A DNA stretch of 64,000 bases from Halogeometricum rufum (lineage in GTDB: Archaea > Halobacteriota > Halobacteria > Halobacteriales > Haloferacaceae): the NCBI RefSeq assembly GCF_900112175.1, contig NZ_FOYT01000001.1, positions 372,001 to 436,000 of the forward strand. The letters run 5' to 3'. A model generated the notes under the pieces. It worked only from the letters and a program-made list of their open reading frames with translations, was not told the origin of the DNA and did not search any database. A program made the position numbers and the translations under genes. Positions 52,544 through 61,289 of the stretch are shown in pieces (positions within the stretch are counted from its first letter, which is position 1; every line of letters begins with the position of its first letter).

Positions 52544-53380
52544 TCAGTCTACTTCGCTAATAAAGGATAGCACCTCATCGGTATAGCGGTCCGGGGCAAC
52601 GAGATGTACTGCATGTCCGTATCCCTCGAAGGTAGCGAGTTGACTGTTCGGCATCATTCCGTCGAGTCGCTCGGCCAAACCTTTGTGGGGGCTCTCACTG
52701 CCGACGAGCAGTAAGGTCGGGGTGGATAGCTCTTCGAATGGTTTGAGGTTCCACCAATCGAACTCCGCCGCAGCACCCAACTCGGGCAGGAGAGTCTGAT
52801 GGAAGATATCCACGTGGGCGTCCCAAGCCGGTGATGAGCGAAGCTCGGTAAGTTCATCCGGTGTGAATTTCGCAAAGTCGCTGACGACCATCGATAGTGC
52901 CTGCTCGTTCTGCCCCTCTTCTATCAACGCAATCGTCTTCCCCATGGTTTCTTTCAGGACGGCTTTAATGTCCTCGTCGGGCGGGGCAGCAGGCTCGTGC
53001 GGGATTACGCTGGCGAGATTGTCGGTTCGCAGGGCTGCCCATAACGCGTAGTTGGCTCCTGAGGAATGACCAAGCAGGTGGACTGGTTCGTCGATCGACT
53101 CGACGACCGCGACCACGTCGGCAATCTGTGCGTCCGGACTTGCATCGTCAGAAGACGCGCTGTCGCCGTGGTTCCGTCTGTCCATGGCGTAGACTGTAGT
53201 CTGTTCCGCGAGCCTAGAGCGGACATTACCGATGTCCCATATCGACCGATCGATCATCGCCCCGTGGACGAGAACCAGCGGCGGCCCGCTTCCCGATCGC
53301 TCGTACCAAATCTCAGTTCCATCTGCGGACGTAACGGTTTCCATTTCTCCGCTGTTGTCTGATGGTGTTGCTTTGGCCAT
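52544..53380 (-). CDS. Alpha/beta hydrolase
   Basis: The 278-residue enzyme has the oxyanion-hole strand PPLVLVHGAMIDRSIW, the nucleophile elbow GHSSG (S106), an acidic residue after LLLVGSESPHKG and the catalytic His in GYGHAVHL. The family includes esterases, haloperoxidase-like enzymes and lactonases; the substrate is unknown. It is a lone gene in the cassette-like zone. Confidence 0.85.
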   Translation of the reverse strand: MAKATPSDNSGEMETVTSADGTEIWYERSGSGPPLVLVHGAMIDRSIWDIGNVRSRLAEQTTVYAMDRRNHGDSASSDDASPDAQIADVVAVVESIDEPVHLLGHSSGANYALWAALRTDNLASVIPHEPAAPPDEDIKAVLKETMGKTIALIEEGQNEQALSMVVSDFAKFTPDELTELRSSPAWDAHVDIFHQTLLPELGAAAEFDWWNLKPFEELSTPTLLLVGSESPHKGLAERLDGMMPNSQLATFEGYGHAVHLVAPDRYTDEVLSFISEVD

Positions 53381-53556
53381 GCTTGGTCTACGGGACGCTG
53401 GCAAGTGAACTGGTAATATATTCACGCCCGGATTGTGTTAGGAGGTAATGAGTGAACTGGGACGGATGAGACGGAACGATACTGAATTCATGCTCTAAAT
53501 GTTGCACGAGTGTTTTACCAGTTGGTGGATCGTTCGTAATTCTCCGCGTTACTTCG

Positions 53557-53892
53557 GTGGCCTATATTTCGTATCAAGACTTTCCTGAACGCGGCATCAC
53601 GATTGAACGACGGATGACACCACGAGTGCAACTCAACGAGTGGGAGACACTGATTGATGAACTACGTCGATTCGGTCGCGCGGGTGATGTAACGGCTACT
53701 GATGATCGGATTCATATCGACTTCGGCTCTGCACGTGTCGAATTGTCGCGCGATGGGACGCTCCAGACTGGGATGCCATTGCACGATTTCACGCACGATG
53801 ACACCGTCGTGGTTGTCGTGGATCACGACGCCGGCACCCTCACAGTTGACGCAGATACGGTAAGCTACACGTTCAGGCGGCCAAGTGGGTGA
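53557..53892 (+). CDS. Hypothetical acidic beta-rich protein (111 aa)
   Basis: A 111-residue protein from GTG 53557 (YISYQDFPERGITIERRMTP; VVVVVDHDAGTLTVDADTVS). No family is recognised. It ends just before full repeat copy B. Confidence 0.55.
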   Translation: MAYISYQDFPERGITIERRMTPRVQLNEWETLIDELRRFGRAGDVTATDDRIHIDFGSARVELSRDGTLQTGMPLHDFTHDDTVVVVVDHDAGTLTVDADTVSYTFRRPSG

Positions 53893-53901
53893 TGACTACA
53901 T

Positions 53902-54045
53902 CCTCTGTATTCAGCACGACGATCGTGACAGTCATTGGAGCAAATGTAGGTGGTACAGGTGCTTCCGAGAATCCCCCACTCCCGGAAATCCTCTGCTGGT
54001 GTCACTATCTCCTGATAGGGACTGCAAAGCGTGCTGAATAGAGGG
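53902..54045 (+). repeat. TIR repeat, full copy B (~144 bp)
   Basis: The left terminus CTCTGTATTCAGCACG and right terminus CGTGCTGAATAGAG are inverted repeats. The inside matches copy C at most positions (cgtgacagtca.tggagca; ctctgctggtgtcactatct). There is no coding capacity, so it is MITE-like. Confidence 0.8.
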
Positions 54046-54081
54046 TACGTATCGGTTACGTGATGAGGTGAAGGCTTCGAT

Positions 54082-54870
54082 TCAGTCCGTTATAGACGCC
54101 GCCTTCTCCCCGAGACCGATACGCCGCCCATAGATGAACAACCAGAAGATCAGCAGGACTTCGCCGACGAACGTGAACGCGGCGACCTCGAACGAGTAGC
54201 CAGTGAGGAGTACCCGGCCGAAGCTATCGATTACGTAGCCAACTCCCGCGATGGCCAAGAGGACGCCCAGCACCTTCGGAACGTACCCGGACTTATACGA
54301 CGGGACAGCCCCCGATCGGTACACAAGATACCCCAGTAGCACCAGGTGGAGACCGACGAGGATCAATGCGGCATCCCAGATGTCGTAGAAGGCGTTGACG
54401 CCAAGCAGCGCTTGGGCGTAGTGCTGCTCCGTGCTGAATGCCGAAACCGAGTTGGCAGTGGTCAATATCGAAAGCACGCCCGTGAGCTGACTGATTGCCA
54501 CCATGAAGATCCCGGCGAAGACGATTCTAAACCACGCCATCAGCAATGCGATTCCGCGGCTAACCGGCTCGAACACCACATACAACGCCCACGCGACAGT
54601 CAGATCGAGCACAGCGACCACGAAGAGACTCGCGATGGCGAAACGGAACGTTCCTTCGGCGTTCAGAATAGCGCTCGCGGTTTGCGCGGCGTTTCCCGGC
54701 GTGACAAGGGCATCTAACACGGCGAAATTGGCAAACGCCGCTAACGGCGTCATCACGAGGAGTGCGAGTCCAGCGATCAGACTCCCCCGACGCACCGAGT
54801 GATCCGCGAGATTCACTTCGTCCGACTCTGGGACGTAGCCTTCATCGGACCTGATTGTCGTTTCAACCAT
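54082..54870 (-). CDS. DUF4386-like polytopic membrane protein
   Basis: A 262-residue protein with six to seven helices (LIAGLALLVMTPLAAFANFA; FAIASLFVVAVLDLTVAWAL; DAALILVGLHLVLLGYLVYR). The pattern fits the DUF4386 family of unknown role. It stands alone between full repeats B and C. A start at 54870 (MVETTIRSDEG) is preferred over one three codons upstream. Confidence 0.75.
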   Translation of the reverse strand: MVETTIRSDEGYVPESDEVNLADHSVRRGSLIAGLALLVMTPLAAFANFAVLDALVTPGNAAQTASAILNAEGTFRFAIASLFVVAVLDLTVAWALYVVFEPVSRGIALLMAWFRIVFAGIFMVAISQLTGVLSILTTANSVSAFSTEQHYAQALLGVNAFYDIWDAALILVGLHLVLLGYLVYRSGAVPSYKSGYVPKVLGVLLAIAGVGYVIDSFGRVLLTGYSFEVAAFTFVGEVLLIFWLFIYGRRIGLGEKAASITD

Positions 54871-55006
54871 CCCTCCCAATGGTCACGTAGCCGCATAACC
54901 ATATCTCTCAAATCGGTCATATACCGATTCTCTGGTTCACAGATGCGGTTTAACACGAACCGGGCGGGGTTCACCCTGTTGGAGATTCAACGATGCTGCA
55001 CTCACT

Positions 55007-55145
55007 CTCTGTATTCAGTACGACGCTCGTGACAGTCAGTGGAGCATGCAGTTAAGACGGGTACTTCCGAGAATTACCTACTCCCGGAGATCCTCTGCTG
55101 GTGTCACTATCTCTTGATAGATACTGCAAAGCGTGCTGAATACAG
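55007..55145 (+). repeat. TIR repeat, full copy C (~139 bp)
   Basis: It runs from CTCTGTATTCAGTACG to CGTGCTGAATACAG with the same interior as copy B. Termini pair as inverted repeats of about 14 bases. Confidence 0.8.
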
Positions 55146-55224
55146 CGCGCGAGTCAGTCACGAGACACTCACAGGCTAAGCAGTACTGAGCGGATAGAGA
55201 CAGAATGAATGCGACACGAGAGCG

Positions 55225-55641
55225 TCATTCACCCAACCACGTCGGTGCTTCGGGGATCTCCTGTGGAGAGTTATAGTGTAACTGTTTTAGACACTCTGTG
55301 ATGAATCCGACAATATCTCGGCCTGCTTCCGGTTCAAGGGTGATTACAGTACCGAGCCTGTCTCCTTGTGTGAAATGGAATAGTATCGCGTCGTCGTAAA
55401 AATTCACAGTACAATGGTTATTTCCGAGTTCGAACGGCTCCTCAGAAGTCTGATACTGATTTTCCTTCCGGTAATACTGTACCAGCTCCTCCATCTTCTC
55501 GTTTGAGTATAGAGAATCTACGTCGTCTCGCAGATATAACACATAATACTCATCTTCAGAATAGTGGATTGCTCCGCGGAAATATGGGCCTGCTTGCTTT
55601 TCGAGATAATTTACCAGACGATTAGCAGATTCTTTTGGCAT
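55225..55641 (-). CDS. Haloarchaeal small hypothetical protein (138 aa)
   Basis: A 138-residue soluble alpha/beta protein (RLVNYLEKQAGPYFRGAIHY; DAILFHFTQGDRLGTVITLE) of a type frequent in haloarchaea, perhaps with a roadblock-like or sensor fold. No function can be given. GC is clearly lower than the core genome. It is flanked by repeat C and half-repeat F. Confidence 0.65.
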   Translation of the reverse strand: MPKESANRLVNYLEKQAGPYFRGAIHYSEDEYYVLYLRDDVDSLYSNEKMEELVQYYRKENQYQTSEEPFELGNNHCTVNFYDDAILFHFTQGDRLGTVITLEPEAGRDIVGFITECLKQLHYNSPQEIPEAPTWLGE

Positions 55642-55781
55642 ATTGAATTATCAACCCTCGAATGAGGCTATTCTCTTAAGACTAAATAACTCCATAGGAA
55701 GCGTCCGATATGAACGTGATACTTGATGGATAGTTCAGCGCTGACAGCTTGGGATAAACAAGGCCTCCGAGCGAGATCCAC

Positions 55782-55855
55782 CCTTTGTATGTAGCACGAT
55801 GTTCGTGTCAGTCAATGGAGCAAATCTAGTTGGGACAGGTGTTTCCGAGAATGGT
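55782..55855 (+). repeat. TIR repeat, degenerate left half (copy F)
   Basis: ctttgtatgtagcacgatg, then cagtcaatggagcaaatcta and gtttccgagaat match the left half of copies B and C. The match ends at the same internal ttccgaga point as copy D. Confidence 0.65.
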
Positions 55856-55973
55856 CCATTCTCGTAACCGACTGGTCCTCGAGGACGCCAAACCCCCCCG
55901 ATTCGGGTGGAGATCGAGGCGACCGAACTAGCTAAGGTTCCGGAAAATAGAGATAACTACGATTACCGGAACC

Positions 55974-56597
55974 ATGCAAACCCGTCCATACCCGTCAAAG
56001 TCTGGTCGTCGTCTCTGGCTCTCGCGAGCCGAGCAGCAGCGGCTCCTCGACTGCGTCGACGAGGACTACCCGAGACGTCGCATCGCCCTCGACCTCGCGC
56101 TGACCGGACTCCGCAGCGACGAGGTTCGGAACGTCGAACCGAGACACTTCGAGCGCCTCGACGGCGGCGACGACAAGTGGCGCCTCACAGTCCCGGATGG
56201 AAAGACTGGGACGCGGTCGACGCCAGTCTCGCGCGACCTCCGAGAGCGAGTCAAGTATCTGAAGTCCGCTGCTCGGCTTCGCGCCGATGAACCCATCATC
56301 GATGTCTCCACCAGGTCACTCCGCGACTGGATCGGAGAAGCGCGGGACGAACTCGCCGACGTCCTCGAGGACGATCGCTGGCACGACCTCGGGATGCACG
56401 ACCTCCGACGCACCTGGGCGACGGACACCTTCTACTCGCTGGCGTTCGAGGGCGTCCCGATCGCCGAGGAGCTGACGATGGCGTGGGGCGGCTGGGCGAT
56501 GACCGACTCCGGCCGCGAAACGTTCCGTCGCAACTACCTTGGCCCGGTCCCAGATCATGTGACAGCGAGCGCGATGGACCACCTACCTATCTCATAA
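55974..56597 (+). CDS. Second tyrosine recombinase (short form)
   Basis: The 207-residue catalytic-domain-only integrase keeps R47 (TGLRSDEV), H142-x-x-R145 (HDLRRTW), W174 and Y188 (RRNYLGP). It lacks the N-terminal core-binding domain, as do many short haloarchaeal integrases. Its place at the end of the repeat-separated gene row suggests a nested or earlier element, or a role in moving cassettes. Confidence 0.85.
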   Translation: MQTRPYPSKSGRRLWLSRAEQQRLLDCVDEDYPRRRIALDLALTGLRSDEVRNVEPRHFERLDGGDDKWRLTVPDGKTGTRSTPVSRDLRERVKYLKSAARLRADEPIIDVSTRSLRDWIGEARDELADVLEDDRWHDLGMHDLRRTWATDTFYSLAFEGVPIAEELTMAWGGWAMTDSGRETFRRNYLGPVPDHVTASAMDHLPIS

Positions 56598-56883
56598 TTA
56601 GAACCAGAAGCGCACAGTGTGTGCGTACACGGGCGTTCTCGCACAGAGGTGAAGCACGGTGCATCTACCGAAGTCTTCATTTTCGAATGAGTCAGAATCG
56701 AAATATATCCTCTGCTGAAACCTGCTTGATTAGAGTTCTCGAAGCTCATCCCTCTCTTGTATAGTTCTACTGGCATCCGGTGGTTCCGATAGCCGATAGT
56801 GTACTGTTATGCTTCAATAGCCGCCAAATCGGATAGAACGACCTTTCCGCTATCTCCTGAAGTTCCAATCGGTGATGCGGGAA
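56598..56883. other. Gene-free, AT-richer spacer
   Basis: No gene or repeat was recognised. Base composition is more AT-rich than the core chromosome. Confidence 0.45.
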
Positions 56884-57531
56884 CTATTGATTTTCAGCCT
56901 CACGAATGCACTCTGGATACTTCCAAACAGAGGCTGATCCACCGACATGACGAACAAGACATTCGAATTCGGGATGTTCGTCAAAGTATACAAACAACCA
57001 CTCTCGATCACCGATCACAGTATCTGGGATTTCTTCGACCGTCGCTCGTGAAGGCAACTGCCGATAGATCGCATCAGGCGACGTCCCATCAATTTTAACC
57101 GAGCCAGGAGACCCTGTGCTGTACCGACGATTTGGTGCAGAGTAGTATTTATCTCGAGAGATTATCCAGTCTACATCACTACGTGACTCATAGACGGCAC
57201 GATTTAGAATCTTGAGGTGCCGCTCACCCAGCCAATGGAGAATCCAATCATATGCCTCGCGAGAAACAGATGACCACACACCATTTGACTTCGAGAAATC
57301 GATTTGCTCTAATCTTTCGCGGTTCTCCTCTACAAATCGCGCAGCCGCTGCACGGATATCTCCTTCTAAGTAATAGACTGCAGAAAATCGGCCTTTAGTA
57401 TTCGATCTTGTAATACCGTTACACCCAGAGACATGGAGACGCCGTAACTCGGCCCGCTCTTCAGGAGATAATTGGGATCTATTGATGTCTGGCTGTGGAC
57501 TCTCAATAAGTGCCTCGTATGGCTCAGTCAT
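56884..57531 (-). CDS. Hypothetical protein of low GC (215 aa)
   Basis: A 215-residue soluble protein (ELRRLHVSGCNGITRSNTKG; EAYDWILHWLGERHLKILNR). No family recognised. Low GC and codon use unlike its neighbours mark it as a recent arrival. It precedes the terminator of the element-borne S-layer gene. Confidence 0.6.
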   Translation of the reverse strand: MTEPYEALIESPQPDINRSQLSPEERAELRRLHVSGCNGITRSNTKGRFSAVYYLEGDIRAAAARFVEENRERLEQIDFSKSNGVWSSVSREAYDWILHWLGERHLKILNRAVYESRSDVDWIISRDKYYSAPNRRYSTGSPGSVKIDGTSPDAIYRQLPSRATVEEIPDTVIGDREWLFVYFDEHPEFECLVRHVGGSASVWKYPECIREAENQ

Positions 57532-57608
57532 TATTATATCAACTAGTATTCCAGCAGCGATGTCGTTTACGGTGTCAGACGTCGTCGAAAGAAAGGTGAA
57601 GTGAGGTG

Positions 57609-57624
57609 ACCGGCGTGAGCCGGT
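57609..57624 (-). terminator. Conserved hairpin downstream of element-borne S-layer gene
   Basis: An ACCGGC-gtga-GCCGGT stem, with cgaaagaaaggtgaag next to it, is the same arrangement as after both chromosomal S-layer genes. Confidence 0.62.
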
Positions 57625-57634
57625 GGTTCGGACG

Positions 57635-60532
57635 TTAGTCGCGGCGGACGGCGAGGAGCGCGGCGGCGAGGAGTGCCGTCACGGCGACGACGACACCGAA
57701 GCCGGGCGTACCCGTGCTCGTCTCCGTGTCAGCCGGTTCCTCGGTGGCCGTGCTCGGTTCCTCGGTGGCCGTGCTCGGTTCCTCGGTGGCCGTGCTCGGT
57801 TCCTCGGTGGCCGTGCTCGGTTCCTCGGTGGCCGTGTCCGGTGCGTCCGTCTCGGTCATCTCGGTTTCGGTCTCGACACTCTCGAGAACCGTCCCGTCGA
57901 CGGTGAGCGTGTCGCCACCGTTGCGGACCGTGATCTCGTACGTGTCGTCGACTTCCTGCTCGCTGAAGTCGAACGTGCCCGAGAACGTGTTGTTCTCGGT
58001 GACGTAGACGGTCGCGGTCTTCAGGAAGCTCGGCTGCGTGTCGCCGCTGGAGCGGACGCGCAGGTTGAGTTCCGTACCGGGTGCGACGTTCGTCTCACCG
58101 GAGATCGTCTGCTCGGCAGCGGCCGAGACGTTGTACGGGTCGTCGAGCGTGTGCTCGGGCGTGACGACTTCGTACTGGTCTTCGACCGTCTGCTGCTCTT
58201 CAGCGAGGTCCGTAGCCTCGTAGACCGTGAAGTTGGCCGTGAGGCCGTCACCGTCTTCGAGGTCACGGTTCGCATCGTTGGTGTTGACCGCACCCGTATC
58301 AACAACAACGAAGTAGGTGTCGTTGTCGCTGTCGGGGAGGACGGTCGCGCTGTTGTTGTTCAGGTTGAGCATGTACGGATCACGGTTCGCACCGGCGTCC
58401 GTCTGCTCGACCGTCAGGTTGACCGCACCGTTCGCGGCAAGGCCGAAGAACGCGGCCGTGTCGTTGCTGGCGGACTGGTCCTCGAGGGCGCCCTCGAGAC
58501 CGGATGCCTGAAGCTGGTGGACAGCGTAATCGCCGATCGCGATCTCGTTATCCTGCGTCAGGTTGTTGGTGCTGATCGCCGTGTAGACGTCGTCAGAGTC
58601 GTCGAGCGTCGTATCGGTGTTCGCCGTCCAGCTGGTGAGCGCAGTCGTGTTGCGCTCTTCGAGGACGAGCGTCCCGACGTTCTGCACGTCGTCGGGGGTC
58701 GCCTCGGTTCCAGTCTGGACTTCGAGGTCGTACTCGCCCGCTTCGAGGAGCGAGTCGACGCTGTTTTCGGTGTCGACGTCAGCTTCGTCGAGCGTGTCGT
58801 CAGAGTCAGCGACAGCGAAGACGGACTCCGCCTTACTGTCCGACAGGCTGCCGGACAGACCGGTGACGGCGTAGGTGTTGAACAGGACGGAAACCTGGCC
58901 GTCGCCGCTGTCGTCGACGACAGTGACGTTGCTGCGGAAGCCGACATCGGAGGACCCGAGTGTCAGCGTCGCAGTATCCGTGTTCTGGAGATCGACCGTG
59001 ATGTTCGCGATGTCGCCACGCTGGTCAGTGACGATGCCTTCCTGGAAGTCAGCACTGCCTTCGCCAGCTTTCGAGACCTCGATGGATGAGGACTCGGTTT
59101 CGACGCCGGACTGGTTGTCCGTCACCAGAACCGTGTAGTTACCCGCGTCGAGGCCGTCAGCGCTGAAGTTGTATTCGTACTCTGCCTGACCCGTGAGGTC
59201 AGCAGCGATCGTCGAGACGGTCTCCTCATCGGAGTCGAGGAGTTCGAGCGTGACCGGGCGACCACCAGAGCTGGCGGTGACCGTACCGGTGATACCGCTG
59301 TCGACAGCGTTCGTGACCGTCAGATCGTCAACAGAGACGTTGAGATCGAGGGACCGAACAGTAACGTTACCGTAGTTGTCAGGCGTTGCAGTACCGATCT
59401 TGACACGGTACGTGTCGAGCGCGCGGTTGGTCGTGTCAAAGACGAAAACCTGGCTGTTGACGCCCGTGGAGCCTTCGCGGTAGAAGGAACTGTCTTCGTC
59501 CGTACCTTCGACCTCGATGTTCGTGTTGACGCTACCAGCGAGGACTGCGACCTTCGACCCCTTGTACGCGTTGACCTTGGTGGTGTTCGTCACCGTGACA
59601 GGCGCGACGTCGACCGTCTTGTTGCCCGTGCTGGCGAGCGAATTGCCACTTCCGTCGATAACACTATCGGTGAGCTTGACCTCCACTTCACCGGTGTAGT
59701 AATCGTTCAGGTTGTAGACGACCTGACCGTTAGTGCCCGAATCGGGCTGGCCGAGGGTCATCACTTTCTTGTTGTCAACGTAGAGGCTAGCGTTGTTCTT
59801 GATCGTAACGTCCTCGTTGAACGAGATCTCGAGCTTCGCCTGGCTGCCGTCCTTGTAGTGGACACTCTCGAGGTAACTCGGCGTGTCGTCGGACACAGCG
59901 GTCAGCGTCGCCTTCTGATAGACGCCCTCACTCTGGTCCCAGTAGGCGGCCGTGATGGTCTCGCCATCGGCCGTCTGGAGGATACCGTCACCCGCGCTGG
60001 CGGAGCCGCCACCAAGCGTGTAAGCTACCGTAGTGGGGCTGCTGGACAGGTCCACAACCTTCGACTCGACAGCCGAGTCGTATTCGATGTGAACGTTGCC
60101 GGTGTCCGAAGCAGGCGCCGCACTAAGCGTCACTTCACCGGTGGTCGCGTTAACGCTCGAGATGGTCTGGGAACCACCGTCGACCGTAAGCGTGAGTTCG
60201 TCACCGATGAGGGTGCCGTCAAGATCCGAGTCAACGATGGGGGCATTGGCGACTGTGAAGGTCGTCTTCGAACCAGTGCCATCGAAGGTCTCGTTTTCGT
60301 TAGTTATCGTCTCAGTACCACTAAGGAAGACCACAGCGTCAGTTCCGGTACCGTCGGAATCAGATACTGTGAAACTCGCGTCTTCGCCTATCTGCACTTC
60401 CGACGAATCTGCGGAAATGCTACCGGCGACCGCAGCAGCAGATCCAGCGAACGCGATGGTGCCGGCGAAGACCGACATAACCATCAGCGCCGCGAGGAAC
60501 ACTGCGCGGAGTTGCTTCGTGTTGCTTGTCAT
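57635..60532 (-). CDS. S-layer glycoprotein carried by the mobile element
   Basis: The 965-residue protein has a signal peptide almost identical to copy 1 (MTSNTKQLRAVFLAALMV, residues 1-35), a different N-terminal ectodomain, and a conserved later ectodomain (AYKGSKVAVLAGSVNTNIEV; RVRSSGDTQPSFLKTATVYV). It ends with a spacer of five EEPSTAT repeats and the PGF-CTERM anchor TPGFGVVVAVTALLAAALL. It is intact, with promoter, leader and terminator like those of copy 1. Carriage by the element could let an infected cell wear a new surface lattice and so affect virus adsorption or superinfection; this is inference. Confidence 0.92.
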   Translation of the reverse strand: MTSNTKQLRAVFLAALMVMSVFAGTIAFAGSAAAVAGSISADSSEVQIGEDASFTVSDSDGTGTDAVVFLSGTETITNENETFDGTGSKTTFTVANAPIVDSDLDGTLIGDELTLTVDGGSQTISSVNATTGEVTLSAAPASDTGNVHIEYDSAVESKVVDLSSSPTTVAYTLGGGSASAGDGILQTADGETITAAYWDQSEGVYQKATLTAVSDDTPSYLESVHYKDGSQAKLEISFNEDVTIKNNASLYVDNKKVMTLGQPDSGTNGQVVYNLNDYYTGEVEVKLTDSVIDGSGNSLASTGNKTVDVAPVTVTNTTKVNAYKGSKVAVLAGSVNTNIEVEGTDEDSSFYREGSTGVNSQVFVFDTTNRALDTYRVKIGTATPDNYGNVTVRSLDLNVSVDDLTVTNAVDSGITGTVTASSGGRPVTLELLDSDEETVSTIAADLTGQAEYEYNFSADGLDAGNYTVLVTDNQSGVETESSSIEVSKAGEGSADFQEGIVTDQRGDIANITVDLQNTDTATLTLGSSDVGFRSNVTVVDDSGDGQVSVLFNTYAVTGLSGSLSDSKAESVFAVADSDDTLDEADVDTENSVDSLLEAGEYDLEVQTGTEATPDDVQNVGTLVLEERNTTALTSWTANTDTTLDDSDDVYTAISTNNLTQDNEIAIGDYAVHQLQASGLEGALEDQSASNDTAAFFGLAANGAVNLTVEQTDAGANRDPYMLNLNNNSATVLPDSDNDTYFVVVDTGAVNTNDANRDLEDGDGLTANFTVYEATDLAEEQQTVEDQYEVVTPEHTLDDPYNVSAAAEQTISGETNVAPGTELNLRVRSSGDTQPSFLKTATVYVTENNTFSGTFDFSEQEVDDTYEITVRNGGDTLTVDGTVLESVETETEMTETDAPDTATEEPSTATEEPSTATEEPSTATEEPSTATEEPADTETSTGTPGFGVVVAVTALLAAALLAVRRD
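57735..57839 (-). repeat. Five 21-bp tandem repeats in the element S-layer spacer
   Basis: Unit ggttcctcggtggccgtgct plus one base is repeated five times, four of them identical, and encodes EEPSTAT on the minus strand. It has the same position and unit length as the 6607-6732 repeats but an unrelated sequence. Confidence 0.9.
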
Positions 60533-60680
60533 GTTTTAGTTAGTTGGGTAGTGACGACAGGGGCTTTGATCCAGCTCGCCTCCAGCTTGAGGGAGAGCGA
60601 GGGCTTACTCACCGAAATGCCGTCGTGGGTAGGGGTATCTCCTGCTTTTGGCGTCTACATTAAATACTTTGTGAACTTCC
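60533..60680 (-). promoter_or_regulatory. Promoter and leader of the element-borne S-layer gene
   Basis: On the minus strand aagttcacaaagtatttaat (TATA) is identical to the copy 1 promoter at 3892-3911. Also shared are ccctaccc.acgacg, tcggtgagtaagccct and tgtcgtcactacccaac. The block gggtaggggtatctc (60627-60641, plus strand) is identical to one upstream of copy 2. Confidence 0.8.
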
Positions 60681-61289
60681 CGTATTACTAACAATATCCA
60701 GTAAGAGGCAATTGAATAGTTGCTAAAGGTGCCGTAGAGCCTCTGTGTCTAATTCGTAGGAAGTAATTCTTCAACTGAGTACATAGGCTCGGAAAAATAA
60801 ATAAAAAGAGAAACTCTTATTTGCAACATGCTCAGAAGTTGAAACTGCCTTGCATGTATTTGGAGTGCTTGGCAGACAGGAAATCCGTGCAGGTGCCCAC
60901 ACACCGGCAGGATTCCTGAATGGGTAGAAACCGGGCGCGAAATTAATTACGCGCCCGTTTACATTCAACAGAGTTACCCAATCAGATACTCTATTGACAC
61001 GAATCTTGATGAGTCAAGCCGCGCCGAGTAGGCGCGGCGACCAACCTTCGTCTGTTTCATCTGAACCCTGAGCGCAGCGAAGGGTGAGGTAATCTGTAGG
61101 TGTGAGTCTTTACTCACACCCCTAACGGAGAAGTGGGGCACCCCCGGCGAACTTCGAACGCCGCCGCTCGTCGGCCTCGACATCGACGAACCGAACACCT
61201 CACTCAAGAATCAGGACCCGGGCGAAAAGGCGGAAACAGTTACCGGAAAATAGACGGGAGAGTAGTGTTGCCACTCACGAGACACCGCG
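60681..61289. other. Palindrome-rich noncoding region (origin candidate)
   Basis: Four inverted repeats lie within 200 bases: CGGGCGCG-aaattaatta-CGCGCCCG (60932-60957), GCCGCGCC-gagta-GGCGCGGC (61018-61038), ACCCT...AGGGT (about 61062-61085) and GGTGTGAGT-cttt-ACTCACACC (61099-61120). There is no credible gene. It lies just past the end of the rep-like gene, so it could be a replication origin; terminators are an alternative. Confidence 0.5.
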
